Below are positions 34,590-44,012 of a DNA stretch of 64,000 bases, piece by piece. The notes under the pieces were generated by a model. It saw only the letters and a list, made by a program, of their open reading frames with translations, was not told the DNA's origin and searched no databases. A program made the translations under genes and the position numbers. The stretch is from Paraburkholderia nodosa DSM 21604. Lineage in GTDB: Bacteria; Pseudomonadota; Gammaproteobacteria; Burkholderiales; Burkholderiaceae. Location of the stretch: NCBI RefSeq assembly GCF_000519185.1, contig NZ_JAFA01000026.1, positions 51,520-115,519 of the forward strand, read 5' to 3'. Each line of letters begins with the position of its first letter. Within the stretch, counting starts at the first letter, position 1.

Positions 34590-35353
34590 GCGCGCGACAA
34601 CACCGCTTGCAGGAAACTGCGCGTGCGCGGCTGTGCCGGCGCGGTGAAGATCGTCGAAGGCGGCCCCGACTCGACGATCTCGCCGCCGTCCATCACCACC
34701 ACGACGTCGGCCACTTCCTTCGCGAAGCCCATCTCGTGCGTGACGACCACCATCGTCATGCCCTCGGAAGCCAGCAGCTTCATGACCTGCAACACCTCGC
34801 CGACCAGTTCCGGGTCGAGCGCCGAAGTCGGCTCGTCGAACAACATCACGCGCGGCTGCATGGCCAGCGCGCGCGCAATGGCGACACGCTGCTTCTGCCC
34901 GCCCGAAAGGCTCGCCGGCATCACATGCGCCTTGTGCGCGAGCCCGACTTTCTCGAGCAGCGCGAGCGCGGCGGACTCGGCCTGCGCCTTCGACGCCCCG
35001 CGCAACATGCGCGGCCCGACCGTGATGTTGTGCAGCACGGAGAGGTGCGGAAACAGGTTGAACGACTGGAACACCATGCCGACTTCGGTACGCAGCGCAT
35101 TGAGCGCGCGGTCCTTGAGCATCGCGCCGTTATCCACGAGGCGATGACCGCAGATATCGACTGTGCCGCCCTCGGCCTGCTCCAGCCCGTTGCAGCAGCG
35201 CAGGAACGTGCTCTTGCCCGAACCGCTCGGGCCGATCACCACGACCACCTGTTGCGGCTGAATGTCGAAGTCGATGCCGTTGAGCACGAGGTGCGAGCCA
35301 AACGACTTCTTGAGTCCGCGAATGCGAACGATCGGATCCGGTTGCGCGCTCAT
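34586..35353 (-). CDS. Polar amino-acid ABC transporter ATP-binding protein
   Basis: This 255-residue ATPase of the HisP/GlnQ group has Walker A GPSGSGKS near residues 40-47, the signature LSGGQKQR near 153-160, and Walker B VMLFDEPTS just after. It forms the importer with the permease and binding protein upstream. Overlapping ATGA junctions with the permease (35350-35353) and with hutD (34586-34589) tie transport to catabolism. Confidence 0.93.
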   Translation of the reverse strand: MSAQPDPIVRIRGLKKSFGSHLVLNGIDFDIQPQQVVVVIGPSGSGKSTFLRCCNGLEQAEGGTVDICGHRLVDNGAMLKDRALNALRTEVGMVFQSFNLFPHLSVLHNITVGPRMLRGASKAQAESAALALLEKVGLAHKAHVMPASLSGGQKQRVAIARALAMQPRVMLFDEPTSALDPELVGEVLQVMKLLASEGMTMVVVTHEMGFAKEVADVVVVMDGGEIVESGPPSTIFTAPAQPRTRSFLQAVLSRA

Positions 35354-36018
35354 TGCACCATCCCTCCGGCGCGCAGACGGCGCTCGACGCGATGCAGCGC
35401 ATAGTTGGTCGTCTGCGTCAGCACGAGATAGACGAGCGCGATCACGAGGTACACCTCCAGCGAGCGATACGAAACGCTGATGATCTTCTGGCCTTCATGC
35501 ATCAGGTCGTCGATCGTCAGCAGCGAGACCAGCGCGGAATTCTTGATGAGCGCGATGAATTCGTTGCCGAGCGGCGGAATCATGCGAACCACGGCCTGCG
35601 GGAGGATGATGGCGCGCATGGCCTGCCCCGACGACATGCCGATCGACCGCGCGGCTTCCATCTGCCCGCGATCGACGGACTGGATCGCGCCGCGCACGAT
35701 CTCCGAGACGTAGGCCGCCGAATAGAGCCCGAGCCCCAGCATCCCGCAGACGAACGCCGGCAACAGGATGTTGAACTGCGGCAGTCCGAAAAACAGCAGG
35801 AACAGCTGCACGAGCAGAGGCGTGCCACGAAAGAACACGAGGTAGCCCGTGCAGAAGCCGTAAACGAGCCGCCGCTGCGGCGCGAGCCGGCCGATGCCGA
35901 TCAGGAGGCCGAGCATGCAGCTGAGCACGAGCGCGGCGGCGGTCACTTCCACCGTGACCAGCGCGCCGTGTGCGATGTCGGCCCAACCGGCGATAGCCGG
36001 AGAGAAGTCGAGTTGCAT
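35350..36018 (-). CDS. Polar amino-acid ABC transporter permease
   Basis: This 222-residue HisM/GlnP-type permease has several membrane segments and the cytoplasmic EAA-like loop EAARSIGMSSGQAMRAIILPQA. Only one permease gene is present, so the channel is probably a homodimer, as in GlnP or TcyL systems. ATG 36018 lies 17 bases after the binding-protein stop. Confidence 0.92.
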   Translation of the reverse strand: MQLDFSPAIAGWADIAHGALVTVEVTAAALVLSCMLGLLIGIGRLAPQRRLVYGFCTGYLVFFRGTPLLVQLFLLFFGLPQFNILLPAFVCGMLGLGLYSAAYVSEIVRGAIQSVDRGQMEAARSIGMSSGQAMRAIILPQAVVRMIPPLGNEFIALIKNSALVSLLTIDDLMHEGQKIISVSYRSLEVYLVIALVYLVLTQTTNYALHRVERRLRAGGMVQ

Positions 36019-36035
36019 GGATCAGATCCGCCGGG

Positions 36036-36791
36036 TCACTTCGAACTCGAGCCGAACCACTTGTTCACGATCTGGGCGTACGTGCCGTCCGCCTTGATCT
36101 TCGCAAGTGCCGCGTTCAGCGAATCGCGCAGCTGCGGTTCGTCCTTGCGCACGGCAATGCCATAGGCCTCCTTCGTCAGCTCCGTGTCGAGCACGCGAAA
36201 TCCCGAGCGCGTGCGGGCGAACTGGTACGCGGCGGGCTTGCCGGTCACCGCGGCGTCGGCACGGCCAATGCCGACCAGGTCGAACATTTCCTGGTTCTTC
36301 TCGACCTCGACGCGCGTGACCTTCGGGTAGTTGTCGCGCAGGAAGTTCACCGACTTCGTGCCGACCTGCACCGAGACCTTCTTGCCGTCGAGATCGGCGA
36401 GCGTCTTGATGGGCGAGTCGGCCTTCACGAGTGCGACTAGGCCGCCTGCGAAATACGGCTGCGTGAAGTCCACCACCTGGCTGCGTTCGGGCGTGATGTA
36501 GATACCGGAGATCGCGGCGTCGAAGCGGTGCGCGATCAGCCCCGGAATCAGCCCCTTGAAGTCGATGTCGGTCCACTGGACCTGCTTGCCCATTGCCTTG
36601 GCGAGCGCGTTCATCAGGTCGACGTCAAAGCCGGTGCGCTGACCGTTTTCCGTGAACTCCATCGGCGGGAACGTCGCATCGGTCGCGACCTGGAGGACGT
36701 TCTGCGCCTGGGCGCTCGCGGTGCCGGGAGCGGCGGCGGCGAACATCGCGAGGGCGACGCACGTGGCGGACAGCAGTTTGTGCAGTTTCAT
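36036..36791 (-). CDS. Polar amino-acid ABC transporter substrate-binding protein
   Basis: This 251-residue family-3 periplasmic binding protein has a signal peptide ending TASAQA near residue 27. The mature chain shows LQVATDATFPPMEF and GFDVDLMNALAKAMG, typical of glutamine/histidine/arginine-binding proteins. The ligand is not readable. With hutD, hutF and hutG in the same operon, histidine, urocanate-derived formiminoglutamate or formylglutamate are candidates. The gap of 69 bases to the IclR stop upstream allows co-transcription with the regulator. Confidence 0.92.
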   Translation of the reverse strand: MKLHKLLSATCVALAMFAAAAPGTASAQAQNVLQVATDATFPPMEFTENGQRTGFDVDLMNALAKAMGKQVQWTDIDFKGLIPGLIAHRFDAAISGIYITPERSQVVDFTQPYFAGGLVALVKADSPIKTLADLDGKKVSVQVGTKSVNFLRDNYPKVTRVEVEKNQEMFDLVGIGRADAAVTGKPAAYQFARTRSGFRVLDTELTKEAYGIAVRKDEPQLRDSLNAALAKIKADGTYAQIVNKWFGSSSK

Positions 36792-36860
36792 GTTGGACTC
36801 CTGTGTGGTTTTTTGGGACGCTGCGGTTTTGGCTTCGTTCGCCGACTTCGTTCGTTGCGG

Positions 36861-37655
36861 TCAATCGGTCTGCAGGCGGGCGGAAATGGTGTGCGCGGTG
36901 CGCAAAGTCCAGTCGGCGAGCTGCAATTCGCGGCCCGCCACGCGCGAGGACGGCGCCATCAAGGTGATCGACGCGTTGGCCCCCGCGCCGCGCGCAACGC
37001 GCCGGAACACGGGCGCGCTCACGCCCCATACGCCGGGGTCGACTTCGCTTTCGCTCACCGCGTAGCCGCGCGCGCGAATCTGCTCCAGTTCCGCTTCCAT
37101 GGCGGCGCGGCCCTTGGCGTCGCCGGCGAAGAGGCGATCGAGCGTCTCGCCGCGCGCCTTTTCGTGCATGAAAGCGAGCAATGACCTGGCCGACGCCCCG
37201 GCCTTGAGCGGCACCGCGCGTCCCTTCTCGAACGAGCAGCGCAGCGAATGCGTGCTTTCGACCATTTCGAGGCAGACCACCTGGTCGTTCACGGCGACGA
37301 CGAGCCCGACGCTCTCCTGCGAGGTCCGCGCGAGTTGCAGCATGCCTTCGCGGCTCGATTCGACGAGCAGCGAATTGACATCGAAGCCAAGCGCAAGCTG
37401 CAGACTGATGGGGCCCGGCGCGTAGTAGCCGGCGTCTTCGGTCACGAAGCCCCAGCGCTTGAGCACCGCGACCTGGCGGTAAAGTGTGCTTTGCGCGAGC
37501 CCCGTGGCCGCGAGCATGTCCTTCGCGGACATCGCCTTGCCGCGGCTCGCGAGTGCCGAAAGCACCAGTAGCAGGCGCTCTGCGCCGGTAACACCGGGTT
37601 CCTGTTTCACCTGGAGGACGAAGGCTGAATTGATGCACCCAGCATGCCACGTCAC
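36861..37655 (-). CDS. IclR-family transcriptional regulator
   Basis: This IclR protein has a helix-turn-helix covering AMSAKDMLAATGLAQSTLYR (about residues 41-60) and an effector domain with KGRAVPLKAGASARSLLAF. The start is uncertain: GTG 37655 gives 264 residues, and GTG 37610 gives 249 and begins closer to the conserved region. It heads the minus-strand run containing the importer and hut genes and is divergent from the ABC exporter at 37782. Hut operons are usually controlled by HutC (GntR), so an IclR regulator here is atypical. Confidence 0.88.
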   Translation of the reverse strand: MTWHAGCINSAFVLQVKQEPGVTGAERLLLVLSALASRGKAMSAKDMLAATGLAQSTLYRQVAVLKRWGFVTEDAGYYAPGPISLQLALGFDVNSLLVESSREGMLQLARTSQESVGLVVAVNDQVVCLEMVESTHSLRCSFEKGRAVPLKAGASARSLLAFMHEKARGETLDRLFAGDAKGRAAMEAELEQIRARGYAVSESEVDPGVWGVSAPVFRRVARGAGANASITLMAPSSRVAGRELQLADWTLRTAHTISARLQTD

Positions 37656-37675
37656 TCCCAGAAATCAAAAATACG

Positions 37676-37694
37676 ATTCCCAGTGAATGGGAAT
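37676..37694. promoter_or_regulatory. Candidate IclR operator upstream of the hut-linked regulator
   Basis: Arms attccca and tgggaat flank gtgaa. A related half-site, ctcccag, lies at about 37655-37661. The repeat is 21 bases upstream of the GTG at 37655 and 88 bases upstream of the exporter ATPase start, so it could affect both directions. Confidence 0.5.
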
Positions 37695-37781
37695 GAGACG
37701 AGAGGGTTTTCCCTGGCGATGTCCGATGTCCCGCGTGGGTCCGCGCGATGCGTTTCACCCGCTTCTGGTAATGTCACGCAC

Positions 37782-38770
<989 letters not shown>

Positions 38771-38774
<4 letters not shown>

Positions 38775-39532
38775 ACCACTACGCAATTCGTGCCATCTAC
38801 CGGTTCGAAATGGCGCGCACGCGGCGCACGCTGATGCAGAGCATTGTCGCACCGGTCATTTCGACCTCGCTCTACTTCATCGTATTCGGCTCCGCAATCG
38901 GTTCGCGCATCAAGGAAGTGAACGGTGTCAGCTACGGCGCGTTCATCGTGCCGGGCCTGATCATGCTGTCGCTGCTCTCGCAGAGCATCTCGAACGCGTC
39001 GTTCGGCATCTACTTCCCGCGCTTCACGGGCACGATCTACGAGCTGCTCTCGGCGCCCGTGTCCTACCTCGAAATCGTGGTCAGCTATGTCGGCGCGGCG
39101 GCGACCAAGTCGGTCGTGCTCGGGCTCATCATCCTCGCGACCGCGGCGCTCTTCGTGCCGATCCAGATCCAGCACCCCGTATGGATGGCGCTGTTCCTGC
39201 TGCTGACCGCGGTCACGTTCAGCCTGCTCGGTTTCATCATCGGCATCTGGGCGGACAACTTCGAGAAGCTGCAAATCGTCCCGCTCCTGATCATCACGCC
39301 GCTGACCTTTCTCGGCGGCGCCTTCTACTCGGTCGACATGCTGCCGACGGCGTGGAAGGTGATCACGCTATTCAACCCGATCGTCTATCTCATCAGCGGT
39401 TTTCGCTGGAGCTTCTACGGGCTCGCCGATGTCGACGTCGGCGTGAGTCTCGGCATGACGGCCGCCTTTCTCGCGGTGTTCCTCGCGATCACCGCGTGGA
39501 TCTTCAAGACGGGCTACCGGCTGAAAACCTGA
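38771..39532 (+). CDS. ABC-2 type exporter permease (YadH-like)
   Basis: This 253-residue membrane subunit has about six helices and the ABC-2 features GAFIVPGLIMLSLLSQSISNAS (about residues 57-78, landmark) and FLGGAFYSVDMLPTAWK in the second half. It pairs with the ATPase through the ATGA overlap and makes a complete two-gene exporter. Confidence 0.92.
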
Positions 39533-39566
39533 CGTTAGCGAATCAACCGGGTGCCCGCCTCGAACT

Positions 39567-40922
39567 TCAGGCCGGCACCTCTCCCGGCGCGCCGTCGAGC
39601 GGCCGGTCCTTCGGGCCGTTCAGGGGAGCGTCGAACGAGCCGTCCAGAATACGCAGCTTGTCGGTCATATCGGGAAAGGCGTGACCTGCCGCGCGCAGCT
39701 CGTTCACGAGCCGGTGCGCAACGGCCCGGCAGTGGGCCAGCGTCTCATGCAGGCGCGGCTCCGACTGCAGACCGGTCACCGCCCTCTCCAGCTCCGGCGG
39801 AGCTTCGCTCAGCAGAGCCGGAACGACTTCGTCCGGCGGGATCAGCGAGCCGTGACTCAGCAGTTGCGCGGTCCAGTCGCAGCCGTACAGCAGTGCGCGC
39901 CGTTCGGCCCTGCGCGCTTCGTCCTGCTCGAGCGTGGCGAGGCTGTGGCGATTCTTCTGAATCTCGGCGCGCCACGGCGCCAGAATCTCGGCACGCAGCG
40001 CCGCTATCGCTTCGCCGAGCGCCGCGTTCTGCCCGCCCGCAACGAGGCGGCGTTCGTCGAGCCTGTCCACCTCGTCCCGGTAGCTTTCGAGGTACGCCAG
40101 CCAGTTCAACGGCAGCTCCGGCTTTTCGAAGAATGCGCGGCGCACTTCATTGAGTTCGTTGCGAATATCCTGCAGCGCCTGGTTATCGGCAAGACGCGCC
40201 TCATGCACGTCGTGAGCCGTCACCATCTGCCGATGCAGTGGAAAGAGTGGATTGCTGTAGCGCCGCTGCAGATGCCGCTCGGCCGCGCCCGGCCGGGCGC
40301 TCCATTTCCAGTTGGGCAACGATTTCGCGTCGAAATCGACCGCCTGGATCATCGGCCGGAACACGGACAGCGCTTCGTCGGTGGCGTGGCGAAAGCAGTC
40401 CGCCAGCTTGTAGTCGTTGCCTTGCAGGGAGGCGGCCACATCCCCCGCATAAGGCGAGTCGGGCCTGAGCCTCAGGGTGCCGGTGGCCAGAAAGAATTCC
40501 ATCGGCAGTTCGACGCTCTGGCCTTCCAGTCTGAACGCGCGCTGCTCGGCGGAAATCGCCTCGACAGCACGCGCGAGGCGGTTTTCCTGATCGAGGAGCG
40601 CATCGATCGCGTCTCCCGACGACGGCTGCGCCGCGTCGGCCAGCAGGCAGAACGTCTCGCGTGCCATTCTCGCCGCGATGGTGCCGTGCTTCTCGGCAAA
40701 GAGCCAGAACCAGAGGGCGAGCTGGTAGCCCTTGACCCCATTTTGGGCGGTTGCTTCGACCTCGGGTGTGAATGCGATGCCAGGCGCGGCCCAGTTCGCA
40801 AACGGCGGCGTGCCGACGCCCTGATACATGCTCAGGAGTTGGCGTATCGATTCATGCGTATTGGCAGGCCAGTTGCGCGCCTCTTCCTGGCGCTTCTCGG
40901 TCTTCCAGAACCTCCAGTCCAT
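39567..40922 (-). CDS. Uncharacterised 451-residue protein
   Basis: I do not recognise a family. The protein has no signal peptide or membrane segment. It begins MDWRFWKTEKRQEEARNWPA and is rich in Glu, Arg, Ala and Leu, with probable helical or coiled stretches around residues 250-360. The N-terminal 150 residues contain more Trp, Phe and Tyr (GYQLALWFWLFAEKHG). The C-terminus is polar and Pro/Gly-rich. It is convergent with the exporter genes and lies about 100 bases after the ParA gene on the same strand, so it may be co-expressed with ParA. Codon use is like its neighbours, so it is very likely a real gene. Confidence 0.75.
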   Translation of the reverse strand: MDWRFWKTEKRQEEARNWPANTHESIRQLLSMYQGVGTPPFANWAAPGIAFTPEVEATAQNGVKGYQLALWFWLFAEKHGTIAARMARETFCLLADAAQPSSGDAIDALLDQENRLARAVEAISAEQRAFRLEGQSVELPMEFFLATGTLRLRPDSPYAGDVAASLQGNDYKLADCFRHATDEALSVFRPMIQAVDFDAKSLPNWKWSARPGAAERHLQRRYSNPLFPLHRQMVTAHDVHEARLADNQALQDIRNELNEVRRAFFEKPELPLNWLAYLESYRDEVDRLDERRLVAGGQNAALGEAIAALRAEILAPWRAEIQKNRHSLATLEQDEARRAERRALLYGCDWTAQLLSHGSLIPPDEVVPALLSEAPPELERAVTGLQSEPRLHETLAHCRAVAHRLVNELRAAGHAFPDMTDKLRILDGSFDAPLNGPKDRPLDGAPGEVPA

Positions 40923-41023
40923 TCTGCACCTCGCAAGAGAGCAAGAGTCTCGGTGCGACTCGCTGCGAGGGATACTTGCACACTCCGCCGAGGGCGTAAA
41001 CCGGTGATGTCCGCGCTTGCCCT

Positions 41024-41791
41024 TTAGGCCCCGCTCAGTTCCTGATGGAGCGCGAGGAATTCGCGCGTGAGCTTGTGCGCCGGATCGAGGTGAACGACGG
41101 GCTTGGCCTGCTGATGCGATTCGCGAATCTTCACCGACGATGAAAGCCGCGACGACAGCACCGGCAACCCTTCATCGACGAGTTCGTCCACGAGTTGCTG
41201 CGGCAGGCTCGCGCGCGGCTGGAACTGGTTGATGACGATCCCTTCGACCGTGAGCGCGGCATTGTGGTCCTGCTGAATCTCCTTCACGTTCTCGAGCAGC
41301 GTGTAGAGCGCGCGGCGCGAGAAGTCGTCGCAGTCGAACGGAATGAGACAGCGCTCGACCGCGATCAGCGCCGAGCGCGTGTAGAAGTTCAGCGCAGGCG
41401 GCGTGTCGATGTAGATCGCATCGTACATGTCGAGCTCTTTGAGCGCGTCGCGCAGCTTGTAGATCTTGTAGCGCGACTCGAGCTTCCCATGCAGCGTGTC
41501 GAGATCGGGATGCGCGGGCATCACGTCCAGATTCTCGAAGGGTGTCGAATGAATGAACGACGTGACCTCGACCGGCCGGAAGCTGAACGTCAGCGCGGTT
41601 TCGAAGAAGTCGGCGACATTGGGCTTCGCGTCGGTGGAAGCCGCGCCGAGCAGGTACTGGCTCGAATTTGCCTGCGCGTCGAGGTCGATGACGAGCGTGC
41701 GCCGGCCCTCGTTCGCGCTGATCGCAGCGAGATTGCAAACGATCGTTGACTTGCCTACGCCACCCTTCTGATTGAACACCACGCGCCGCAT
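41024..41791 (-). CDS. ParA-family ATPase (orphan)
   Basis: This 255-residue deviant-Walker P-loop ATPase has KGGVGKST at residues 9-16, the Walker A' Asp region LVIDLDAQAN and a DTPPALN motif. I chose ATG 41791 because GGGGAG lies 7 bases ahead and the protein then starts directly at the first strand. No parB or centromere-like repeats are nearby, so this is not a classic plasmid partition cassette. It may position a protein cargo or work with the uncharacterised neighbour. Confidence 0.9.
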   Translation of the reverse strand: MRRVVFNQKGGVGKSTIVCNLAAISANEGRRTLVIDLDAQANSSQYLLGAASTDAKPNVADFFETALTFSFRPVEVTSFIHSTPFENLDVMPAHPDLDTLHGKLESRYKIYKLRDALKELDMYDAIYIDTPPALNFYTRSALIAVERCLIPFDCDDFSRRALYTLLENVKEIQQDHNAALTVEGIVINQFQPRASLPQQLVDELVDEGLPVLSSRLSSSVKIRESHQQAKPVVHLDPAHKLTREFLALHQELSGA

Positions 41792-41914
41792 GTCTTCGCT
41801 CCCCTGTTTCTCTCTCATTCAATGAGACGGATGGGGATGAGCATACCCGATGCGGCGGTGCAAAAAAGATTTTGGGTGGCGGTTTTCCAGCCAATGGCTA
41901 GTTATCTAACCGCT

Positions 41915-42034
41915 TCATTTTCCAGAGCCTGGCTGGTTATAACCCGCACCGTCGCAGGCATAACTCGCGGTGGCTGGCAGCGCCAGGACAAGCGATACAG
42001 CCAACAGGGCTGCAAAGATGCGCCGAGCTTTCAT
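41915..42034 (-). CDS. Small secreted peptide, 39 residues
   Basis: ATG 42034 is preceded by AGGAG at 7 bases. The product begins MKARRIFAALLAVSLVLALP: a basic N-terminus, a hydrophobic core and a signal-peptidase-I site around ATASYA. The mature part would be about 14-16 residues with one Cys and two Tyr (SYACDGAGYNQPGSGK region). The signal, ribosome-binding site and stop are all in order, which is unlikely by chance. A possible -10 (TATGCT) lies upstream. It sits alone between the ParA and deaminase genes. The function is unknown. Confidence 0.65.
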   Translation of the reverse strand: MKARRIFAALLAVSLVLALPATASYACDGAGYNQPGSGK

Positions 42035-42129
42035 TTGCGTTTCTCCTGTTCAAAGGTACGCCGGTGCGTTAAGCATAGGTCAGCCGACTTACAGAGCGAT
42101 TTCGCGTGATTACGGCATGAAGTCGCTGC

Positions 42130-42666
42130 TCAAGTGTGTCCCCAAAATCTGCGCTGCACCTGCATCACTTCTTCCTCGACCTCGGCTACGGGCCCGATCA
42201 GGTCAACGCGCTTCTGGCAATGATCGAAAACATGGCGCGACGACACACTCATCGTCGGATTCTCCGCGTGATTGCCCGTGGCCTGCAGCAGCCGCTCTTC
42301 CGTCATGCCGAACACCACGCGCCCAATGTTCGCCCAGTAGGCCGTGCCCGCGCACATGCAGCACGGCTCGACCGTCGTATACAGCGTGCAACTCCACAAG
42401 TATTGCGGCGTGAAGTTGAGCGCGGCGATGCGCGCGAGCACGGCTTCCGCATGATTGACGGTATCGACATTGCCCTGCTCGATGAGAACCGATTCCTGAT
42501 CGGGCCCGACGAGAATGGCGCCAAACGGGTGATGGCCCAACTGCGTCGCGCGTTCCGCGATCACGCTTGCGTGCCGCAGATGGCGGACGATCTGTTCGCG
42601 CGTCGGCGCGAGCCCTTGCTCTGGGAATGCCGAAGCGTTCTGTTGCGGGGAAATGGTCAGGCTCAA
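42130..42666 (-). CDS. Zinc nucleoside/guanine deaminase
   Basis: This 178-residue cytidine-deaminase-fold enzyme has zinc ligands visible as His 72 in NHAEAVL with catalytic Glu 74, and Cys 102 and Cys 105 in EPCCMC. The spacing fits guanine deaminase / nucleoside deaminase members (GuaD, TadA-like). The start appears to be TTG 42666: AGGAG lies 7 bases ahead and no ATG fits. It follows the BMP-type binding protein by 26 bases, which supports purine scavenging. The exact base or nucleoside is not decided. Confidence 0.87.
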   Translation of the reverse strand: MSLTISPQQNASAFPEQGLAPTREQIVRHLRHASVIAERATQLGHHPFGAILVGPDQESVLIEQGNVDTVNHAEAVLARIAALNFTPQYLWSCTLYTTVEPCCMCAGTAYWANIGRVVFGMTEERLLQATGNHAENPTMSVSSRHVFDHCQKRVDLIGPVAEVEEEVMQVQRRFWGHT

Positions 42667-42692
42667 CGTGTGTCTCCTCCTCGTTGGCGGTG

Positions 42693-43805
42693 TTATTTCG
42701 GCAATGCGCCGTCTACGCCCTGCACGAACCAGTTCAGCCGCAGCAACTCGGCGTCCGGCAGCGACGTGCCGGCTGCCACCTTGATCGCGCCGCTCTGATC
42801 CTTGATCGGGCCCGCGAACGGATCGAATTTGCCGGCGATGATGTCGTCGCGCTTTTGCGCGAGCGCCTTTTGCGCGGCAGGCGATACGGTCGCGGTATTG
42901 ATGTCGGCGAGATCGATGGCTTTTTCCTTGAGGCCCCACCACGTCGGCGTGTTGGCCCACGTGCCGGCTTGCACCTGTTCGATCAGGTGAGAGTAATACA
43001 CGCCCCAGTAACTCACGCAAGCACCCAATTGGGCATTCGGGCCGAACTTCTTCATGTCGGAGTCCCAACCGAACGCGTGCACTTTCTTCTGCTCGGCCGT
43101 CTGCATCGTCGCCGTCGAGTCGGTGTTCTGGATCAGCACGTCCGCGCCCTGGCCGATCAGCGTTTCGGCGGCCTGTTTCTCCTTGCCCGGATCGAACCAG
43201 CTATTGATCCAGATAACTTTGACCTTCGCATTCGGATTGACCGAACGCGCGCCCATCGTGAAGGCGTTGATGTTGCGCACCACTTCGGGCACCGGCACCG
43301 AGGCGACGAAGCCGAGCGTATTCGTCTTCGTCGTATAGCCGCCCACGAGCCCGGCCAGATACGCGCTCTGGTACGTGCGCACGTCATAGGTCGCGAAGTT
43401 CGCGGCCTTCTTGTATCCCGTCGCATGCTCGAAGACGACGTCGGGATAATCCTTTGCGGTCTTCAGTTCGAAGTCCTGAAAGCCGAAGCTCGAGCCCACG
43501 ATGATCTTGTTGCCCTTGCTCGCGAGGTCGCGAAACACGCGCTCCGAGTCGGCGGATTCGGGCACGTTCTCCACACGTGTGACCTTGATCTTGCCGCCGT
43601 ATTTCGCTTCGATCGCCTTCACGCCCTGTTCGTGCGCGTAGGTCCAGCCTGCGTCGCCAGGGTTGCCGAGATAGACGAACGCGACGCCCATCGGGGCCGC
43701 AGCGATGGCGGTAGGGCTCAACGCGACCCAGGTGCCGAGCGTGGCGAACAGCGCAGCCACGAGGCGCAGTGAGCGCACCGACGCGCGAGCGAATCTTGTT
43801 GCCAT
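42693..43805 (-). CDS. BMP-family ABC transporter substrate-binding protein
   Basis: This 370-residue binding protein of the Bmp/PnrA (Med) family binds purine nucleosides or related compounds. The N-terminal signal ends near AIAAAP, and the mature part starts MGVAFVYLGNPGDAGW. GKEKQAAETLIGQGADVLIQN and GWDSDMKKFGP are typical. No permease or ATPase genes adjoin it. It probably forms an operon with the deaminase. Unlike the lipoprotein members, it lacks a lipobox Cys. Confidence 0.9.
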   Translation of the reverse strand: MATRFARASVRSLRLVAALFATLGTWVALSPTAIAAAPMGVAFVYLGNPGDAGWTYAHEQGVKAIEAKYGGKIKVTRVENVPESADSERVFRDLASKGNKIIVGSSFGFQDFELKTAKDYPDVVFEHATGYKKAANFATYDVRTYQSAYLAGLVGGYTTKTNTLGFVASVPVPEVVRNINAFTMGARSVNPNAKVKVIWINSWFDPGKEKQAAETLIGQGADVLIQNTDSTATMQTAEQKKVHAFGWDSDMKKFGPNAQLGACVSYWGVYYSHLIEQVQAGTWANTPTWWGLKEKAIDLADINTATVSPAAQKALAQKRDDIIAGKFDPFAGPIKDQSGAIKVAAGTSLPDAELLRLNWFVQGVDGALPK

Positions 43806-43871
43806 GAGGTCTCCGAAACAGGGAATGGAAAGGTCAGATACTGGTCAGTCAAAATTGAGGCCGAAATTTCG

Positions 43872-43889
43872 ATTCATTATGTGATGAAT
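43872..43889. promoter_or_regulatory. Inverted repeat between BMP gene and cupin gene
   Basis: Arms attcat and atgaat flank tatgtg in the AT-rich centre of the divergent gap 43806-44012. It is 67-84 bases before the binding-protein start and could regulate either side. Confidence 0.4.
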
Positions 43890-44012
43890 AACGGAATCGA
43901 TATAACGCTCAACGCGCCGTTGAAGCACGGAATCGTCGATGGCTTCACGCTGGAACGCGTCGTGCTTGCTAATCCCCTTACCCCTTCAACCTTTGCGCTC
44001 GGGAGACCTGTC

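Noticed and set aside
41024..41791. ParA as a sign of a plasmid or integrative element
   Set aside because: No parB, replication gene, relaxase or integrase is nearby, and the flanking genes are ordinary chromosomal ones.
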